The position numbers and the translations under genes were made by a program. From Huiozyma naganishii CBS 8797 (lineage: Eukaryota; Ascomycota; Saccharomycetes; Saccharomycetales; Saccharomycetaceae), in the NCBI RefSeq assembly GCF_000348985.1, contig NC_035934.1, positions 124,001-188,000 on the forward strand: DNA of 64,000 nucleotides, given 5' to 3'. The notes under the pieces are model-generated. The model searched no databases. It was not told the DNA's origin and worked only from the letters and a program-made list of their open reading frames with translations. Of this stretch, positions 59,066-64,000 are shown in pieces. Numbering within the stretch: the first letter of the stretch is position 1; every line of letters starts with the position of its first letter.

Positions 59066-61591
59066 TCACCTTTGCAGAGTGTCCGTGCTGTCCAGCAGTT
59101 TCTCCCATCCAACGTTGTAGTTAGACCAGAACTCTTCCTCCAGTAGATTGCAAGGGTCCAATTGTCCCGGTGCCGTCGAGTCCGCATCGGAACCTGGGGC
59201 ATCCGCCAAGATCCTACAGTCTCCGCCTGTGCTACCCGCGCTACCCGTACCGACACCTCCACTTGTACTGTTACTGCTTCGTCTCCCGCTCACGTTCGTG
59301 CTGCTCGACCCGTTCCCAAAGGGTGAACCCACCCGTGGGACGTCTTTGTCGAGCGATGTCGTGGGGAACTCTTTGAACGCGTTCTTGATCATCTCCGGGT
59401 CGTATCTTGCCGGGTCGTTCCTCCGTGATGGTTGTGGGTCCTTCAACATGAACGACGTGAACAGCCCGTATTTGGCCGGTATGATCCTCTTAGACTCTGC
59501 CTCCCTTCTGTACGAAATGGCCTCCTCGACTATCGTCCGTAGCACGTTCTCCATGGCCATTACTTTCGAGTAGTACGGTATTTGGTCCAACAAGTTCCTC
59601 AGACTGTTCGCCTTGCCACGCCCATCGAGGGCAAGGTGCTGCATCGCGCGTATGTACGCGTGGTAGCAAGTCATAAGGTTGAGTACGGTACCCTTATTGA
59701 CCGGCCGTAGGTTATCCGCAGGCCAGTTCGGTTGCACGGAATCGCAGGTGAAGTAAACCCCCTGAGAGAAGTGTGTGATCTTCCAGTACATGAATGCATG
59801 GAAAGTCCCTATCGTTCGGAGCCATAATCCCTGCACTGTAAATGTGGAACTCGGCAGGTACTTTAATGTATACTGTGCGTTTTTGTTTGACCCAAACCTC
59901 TCTTGGTCCATCCTTTGACACTTGAGTAACAGATGTTTCACGAAGTTGAGGGAGAAGAGCAATGTTTGGAATTGATCGTTGTTGAAAGTCAGTGGTTTGC
60001 TTTCGAATGTGACTGTGAACAGTGCGTTCAGCGAGATGACGAGCGTGAGCGCGATCCCAAGTATGAAGTAGTCGTGTATGGACACGGTAACGTTTGAGGT
60101 TGACTCCCTAGTGAACTGAGACAGGTTGGGGAACTCCCTCTCGATGAACTCGAGTACCCTTTCAACTTCCGTCGGAAGATGCGATGGCGACAAGCGCTTG
60201 TTATGAATATTGGTTAAAATGGGTCTTGCCAGTTTGAGGAGCCTTGACAACCTGCTGTAGAAGTTGAAATCCTTTGTTAGATCCTGTAGGTTCGTGCCAC
60301 TTGTGACCACGGTTGTCATGGCGTCTGGGGCTGGGGTACGAATGGTACCACCGCCCCTAACGACACCAGTTTCTGGGTAGTCGTACGTGTCGCTAGTGAG
60401 CGTCAGCGGTTTCCCGAAATGCAGGCTGTATTGCAGATCGCTGAGAAGGATCCATGACCACAGATTTTCGATGCTTCGAAGGTTCCCTACGACGGGTTCC
60501 TGTCCTTTGTACACCTTTGAAATGTTTTTGTGTAACCCCATCGATACAGCCCCCGCAGTTAGCTGGCTGATGAGGTTTGTCATAGTGGAGCTATCGCCGC
60601 TAAATTTATGCAGGAAGAAGACTTGCTGGTAGTGGCAACTCAGTAGGAGAAACTGCAGTCTCTCCATGTAGAAGATTCCATCTGTGTCCGCACTTACCAG
60701 TTGCTTAGAGACACGCTGAATGCTTTCCGGGACTTGGTAGTGGTAAAAAGTGAGTTGCAAAATCATGAGTATAATCCCGACTTTGTAGTAGTTCCCACCC
60801 TGGTCGTACCTAAGCATGAGTACTGGTCTTTCACCGTTCGGTAGCACTCTGCTGTTGTCCGGTGTGAATGAATTGTAAAATATGTTGAGTACCTTCTGTT
60901 GATCCAGAGCTGTGCTTGTTAAGTACAGCTCACTGTTGTACGCGTGGAAGAATACATTGATCTGGACGAGGATTTGTTCGAAAGTGGGCAAATCACGGCA
61001 CACGTTCAATAAGGACACTGGTCCCGTGGTGAACGGTGACGTCCATGGATCAAATTTGGGAGCCAGCTGAGCAAACCACTTGCCCCTAGAGTAATCTACC
61101 TTGTTCCAAAGTTGCTGCCACTTATTGTAGAACCCTGGGTTGCTCCTTTGAACGAGAGTGAGCACCGCTAGGGGACCACGAAGCTCCATTTGCCCGTCAC
61201 CCCTGCAGTGCAAGTAATCCGCAAAGGAGTTCTTTGCGGCATCCCACTCCCTCGGCGTCACAATGTACTGCTCTACAGCTTTGAGTGGTTCAAACCCTTG
61301 TGTAGCCACTATAGGCGCCACAGGTCCTGTCCCGGCCCCAACGGTCACCGTAGTCCTCTTGCTCCTACCCTTTCCCGTGGTCCCACACAGGGCCTCCCTC
61401 TCCAGATCCAGTGGACTCCACCCATCGTCAGGCGAGTCAGCGTATATGCACACCGTCTTGTTCCGCACTTTGCAACTGGAGCACAGAGGCACCGCCTGAT
61501 CACATTTGAGCTTCCTGTGGCGGCAGAAGAGGCACGACTTCACGCGCTTCCGCCGCCGCTGCTTCGCAACCCGAGTGTGTTGTGTATCCAT
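59066..61591 (-). CDS. YRM1: Zn2Cys6 transcription factor of the Yrm1/Yrr1/Pdr8 group
   Basis: An 841-residue zinc-cluster regulator; S. cerevisiae Yrm1, Yrr1 and Pdr8 control drug-efflux transporters such as SNQ2 and YOR1. The cluster has Cys at 20, 23, 30, 37, 40 and 48 (CX2CX6CX6CX2CX7C) within the basic KQRRRKRVKSCLFCRHRKLK stretch. A conserved middle region follows (FNSFTPDNSR near 235, SLRSIENLWSWILLSDLQYS near 370). A Gly/Ser/Thr-rich stretch near 780-810 precedes an acidic end. Neighbour DCS2 fits YRM1, while neighbour DDP1 fits YRR1; it could descend from either or be a recombinant of both. Confidence 0.85.
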   Translation of the reverse strand: MDTQHTRVAKQRRRKRVKSCLFCRHRKLKCDQAVPLCSSCKVRNKTVCIYADSPDDGWSPLDLEREALCGTTGKGRSKRTTVTVGAGTGPVAPIVATQGFEPLKAVEQYIVTPREWDAAKNSFADYLHCRGDGQMELRGPLAVLTLVQRSNPGFYNKWQQLWNKVDYSRGKWFAQLAPKFDPWTSPFTTGPVSLLNVCRDLPTFEQILVQINVFFHAYNSELYLTSTALDQQKVLNIFYNSFTPDNSRVLPNGERPVLMLRYDQGGNYYKVGIILMILQLTFYHYQVPESIQRVSKQLVSADTDGIFYMERLQFLLLSCHYQQVFFLHKFSGDSSTMTNLISQLTAGAVSMGLHKNISKVYKGQEPVVGNLRSIENLWSWILLSDLQYSLHFGKPLTLTSDTYDYPETGVVRGGGTIRTPAPDAMTTVVTSGTNLQDLTKDFNFYSRLSRLLKLARPILTNIHNKRLSPSHLPTEVERVLEFIEREFPNLSQFTRESTSNVTVSIHDYFILGIALTLVISLNALFTVTFESKPLTFNNDQFQTLLFSLNFVKHLLLKCQRMDQERFGSNKNAQYTLKYLPSSTFTVQGLWLRTIGTFHAFMYWKITHFSQGVYFTCDSVQPNWPADNLRPVNKGTVLNLMTCYHAYIRAMQHLALDGRGKANSLRNLLDQIPYYSKVMAMENVLRTIVEEAISYRREAESKRIIPAKYGLFTSFMLKDPQPSRRNDPARYDPEMIKNAFKEFPTTSLDKDVPRVGSPFGNGSSSTNVSGRRSSNSTSGGVGTGSAGSTGGDCRILADAPGSDADSTAPGQLDPCNLLEEEFWSNYNVGWEKLLDSTDTLQR

Positions 61592-62291
<700 letters not shown>

Positions 62292-62326
62292 GATTGCGTG
62301 TGTATGTATATGTGTATAGATTTAAA

Positions 62327-63289
62327 TCACCCTCCCAGGAACCCTGACATCATGTCCTGCAGGAAGTTGGCCTGCTTCGGAGCAGTGATACCGAAGTACT
62401 CCTGTCCGAGCACCTGTAGTTGTGTGGAGTATTCCTTCGCACAGTCTGCGTACTGCTGCTTCAATGTCGCAAACAGGTCGCGGTTTTTCGTCATGCAGGT
62501 GAGCAGAACCAGTTGCAGGAAGTTGAGTTCCATGTGGTCCGCAAAATACAGCATTGTGAACGTACTCTCGCCTGAGTCACCACCAATGTCCTTTGTAATC
62601 GTGTCCACGGTACCAGCCGCACCAGAGTCCACGTACCGAGTAAGGAACTGCTGCGAGGACCGTAGAGCAAACTTGACGTTCCCAATGAACAAGTAGTTAA
62701 ACACTAGTCTGCTGACAAAATCACCAGCTAAAGCGTCACTACCAGCATCCTCGAACCACCCGTACAGAAGATCAACGTACTTTTCTAGGGACTCCTCGGT
62801 GCCCAAAAGCATGTACCGTTCGGACTCATAGACGAGACCGGCCTCCAGAAGCTTCGCGGCGACGGCGTTGTGCAGCCGTGGGTCTCCAAAGGGACACTCG
62901 CCATGCTTCACGGACCAATTGTTCATCCCAGTGGCCACATCCTTTAACGTAGGATCCGTAGCGTCTAACAACACGAGCAATTGCACCAACCGCGCAACAC
63001 TCGCGTCGTCCACGGCGACCCCAGCGACGTCGTACACCTCTAGCAAGTAAAACACGAGATCGGCACCGGACCCGCCCTGCCCAGCCTTCAACAGCAACTC
63101 AGCGCCACCAGCAGCCAACTCAACAGCCTCAGCGTACTCTGCACGGTTCACGTACCGGTTGATCACCGCCCGCAGCGCCTGGTGCGCCTCGTAGAATTCG
63201 CCCTTTGAAACCCGCTGGGAGAACCGCTCCAGCGACCGCTTCCCCTGCGGAGTACACGGACCACCACTGCTGCTCTGCACACTGCTCAT
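62327..63289 (-). CDS. GET4: GET pathway targeting factor Get4
   Basis: Get4 with Get5 hands tail-anchored proteins from Sgt2 to Get3 for insertion into the ER. The 320-residue alpha-helical repeat protein (S. cerevisiae 312) has the conserved N-terminal RFSQRVSKGEFYEAHQALRA helix pair that binds Get3, then VNRAEYAEAVELAAGGAELL, and the C-terminal Get5-binding region with the LNFLQLVLLTCMTKNRDLF helices. It diverges from SEY1 over about 150 bp, as YOR164C and YOR165W do. Confidence 0.94.
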   Translation of the reverse strand: MSSVQSSSGGPCTPQGKRSLERFSQRVSKGEFYEAHQALRAVINRYVNRAEYAEAVELAAGGAELLLKAGQGGSGADLVFYLLEVYDVAGVAVDDASVARLVQLLVLLDATDPTLKDVATGMNNWSVKHGECPFGDPRLHNAVAAKLLEAGLVYESERYMLLGTEESLEKYVDLLYGWFEDAGSDALAGDFVSRLVFNYLFIGNVKFALRSSQQFLTRYVDSGAAGTVDTITKDIGGDSGESTFTMLYFADHMELNFLQLVLLTCMTKNRDLFATLKQQYADCAKEYSTQLQVLGQEYFGITAPKQANFLQDMMSGFLGG

Positions 63290-63436
63290 TGACCGTATAC
63301 CTCGCTTGTTTGGGTGTAGTAGAAGTACTCGTGTTGTTGGTTGAAGAGTCTTTGATACAATTAAGAATTGTTCACCTTCAACAACATAAACTTGCTATTA
63401 CTGGAGAGGGGAGGGACAGGGACAGCTGCAACGACG

Positions 63437-64000
63437 ATGGGAGCCGCAGGGGAGCCGCATGCTATGCAGCTGATTGACGAGCAGAAACGGTTTGCCAGGA
63501 ACGAAGTAGTCTCATACTTCGACGAGGTCAGAAAGTTGCGGGATGCTGCGGATCGCGGGGTCGACGAGCCGTACCATATTGTGTCCGTCTTTGGATCCCA
63601 GTCCAGTGGGAAGTCCACTCTGTTGAACGTGCTGTTTCATACGGCGTTTGACACGATGGATGCGCAGTTGAAGAGACAGCAGACCACGAGAGGTATTTGG
63701 TTGGCCCATACTAACCGTGTCACGACTACAGCAGATGGCGATGATGAGGCGACCAGTGGCACCCGGTGCCCAGATATATTCGTGCTGGATGTGGAGGGGT
63801 CCGATGGTTCTGAGCGTGGTGAGGACCAGGACTTTGAGAGGAAAGCTGCGTTGTTTGCGTTGGCAGTCTCCGAGGTGCTTATTGTCAACATCTGGGAACA
63901 ACAGATTGGTTTGTATCAGGGAAACAACATGGCGCTACTCAAAACGGTCTTCGAGGTCAACTTGTCCCTGTTTGGTACCTCCCAGCGGAAGAATAAAGTC
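63437..64000 (+). CDS. SEY1: ER-membrane fusion dynamin-like GTPase Sey1, N-terminal part (3' end outside window)
   Basis: Sey1 is the yeast atlastin-like GTPase that fuses ER tubules homotypically. The first 188 residues are present and the frame runs off the right edge. Starting at [16 protein letters not shown], the GTPase domain shows the P-loop [12 protein letters not shown] at about residues 53-64, switch [10 protein letters not shown], switch [22 protein letters not shown] and the [20 protein letters not shown] helix, all close to the S. cerevisiae sequence. About three quarters of the protein, including the membrane hairpin, lies outside. Confidence 0.96.
   Translation, partial: MGAAGEPHAMQLIDEQKRFARNEVVSYFDEVRKLRDAADRGVDEPYHIVSVFGSQSSGKSTLLNVLFHTAFDTMDAQLKRQQTTRGIWLAHTNRVTTTADGDDEATSGTRCPDIFVLDVEGSDGSERGEDQDFERKAALFALAVSEVLIVNIWEQQIGLYQGNNMALLKTVFEVNLSLFGTSQRKNKV

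Overview
The window is nuclear DNA of a budding yeast of the family Saccharomycetaceae. It holds 32 protein-coding genes (30 complete inside the window apart from ROT2, cut at the left edge, and SEY1, cut at the right edge), one tRNA gene and one candidate small RNA. Every gene is an uninterrupted reading frame, intergenic gaps are short, codons read with the standard code (CTG as Leu), and nearly every product can be placed against a named Saccharomyces cerevisiae gene. Assignments rest on recognising protein sequence and gene order from memory; no search was run.

Layout. Positions 1-25,325 follow S. cerevisiae chromosome II in the order YBR229C to YBR211C: ROT2, SLX1, MCX1, a YBR225W-like gene, TDP1, PCS60, PDB1, a YBR220C-like transporter, PYC2, ATG12, YBP1, HPC2, SDS24, MET8, AME1. 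NGR1 is missing between MET8 and AME1. Positions 25,355-61,591 follow chromosome XV from YOR191W down to YOR172W: ULS1, SPR1, IES4, MSB1, TUF1, ATP14, SER1, LAS17, DCI1, a YLR278C-like regulator, SYC1, GAC1, tRNA-Gly, HEM15, ALE1, MED4, DCS2 and a YRM1/YRR1-type regulator. ATP14 and the YLR278C-like gene lie on the sister chromosome (XII) in S. cerevisiae. The last part, DDP1, GET4 and SEY1, has reversed order and orientation relative to S. cerevisiae.

Evolution. Genes unique to the sister track of the chromosome II block (for example DUO1, RAD6, OLE1) are absent, a stand-alone SYC1 (the duplicate of the YSH1 C-terminus) is present, and XII/XV genes have sorted differently from S. cerevisiae. 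This points to a species that descends from the whole-genome duplication and lost copies independently. The coding regions are not AT-rich, unlike many such yeasts; a Nakaseomyces-like relative is possible but cannot be settled here.

Function. The genes are mostly housekeeping: mitochondrial metabolism and translation (PDB1, PYC2, TUF1, ATP14, HEM15, MCX1), ER lipid, sugar and membrane functions (ROT2, ALE1, GET4, SEY1), DNA repair and chromatin (SLX1, TDP1, ULS1, HPC2, IES4), kinetochore (AME1), actin and polarity (LAS17, MSB1), phosphatase targeting (GAC1) and transcription (MED4, two zinc-cluster factors). No defence system, CRISPR array, intact transposon or secondary-metabolite cluster is visible. 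The most unusual stretches are an AT-rich repeat-bearing interval beside tRNA-Gly (51,950-52,890), a hairpin-rich interval downstream of SER1 where snR36 sits in S. cerevisiae (39,660-39,840), and a 17-base motif shared by the TDP1 and PYC2 promoters.
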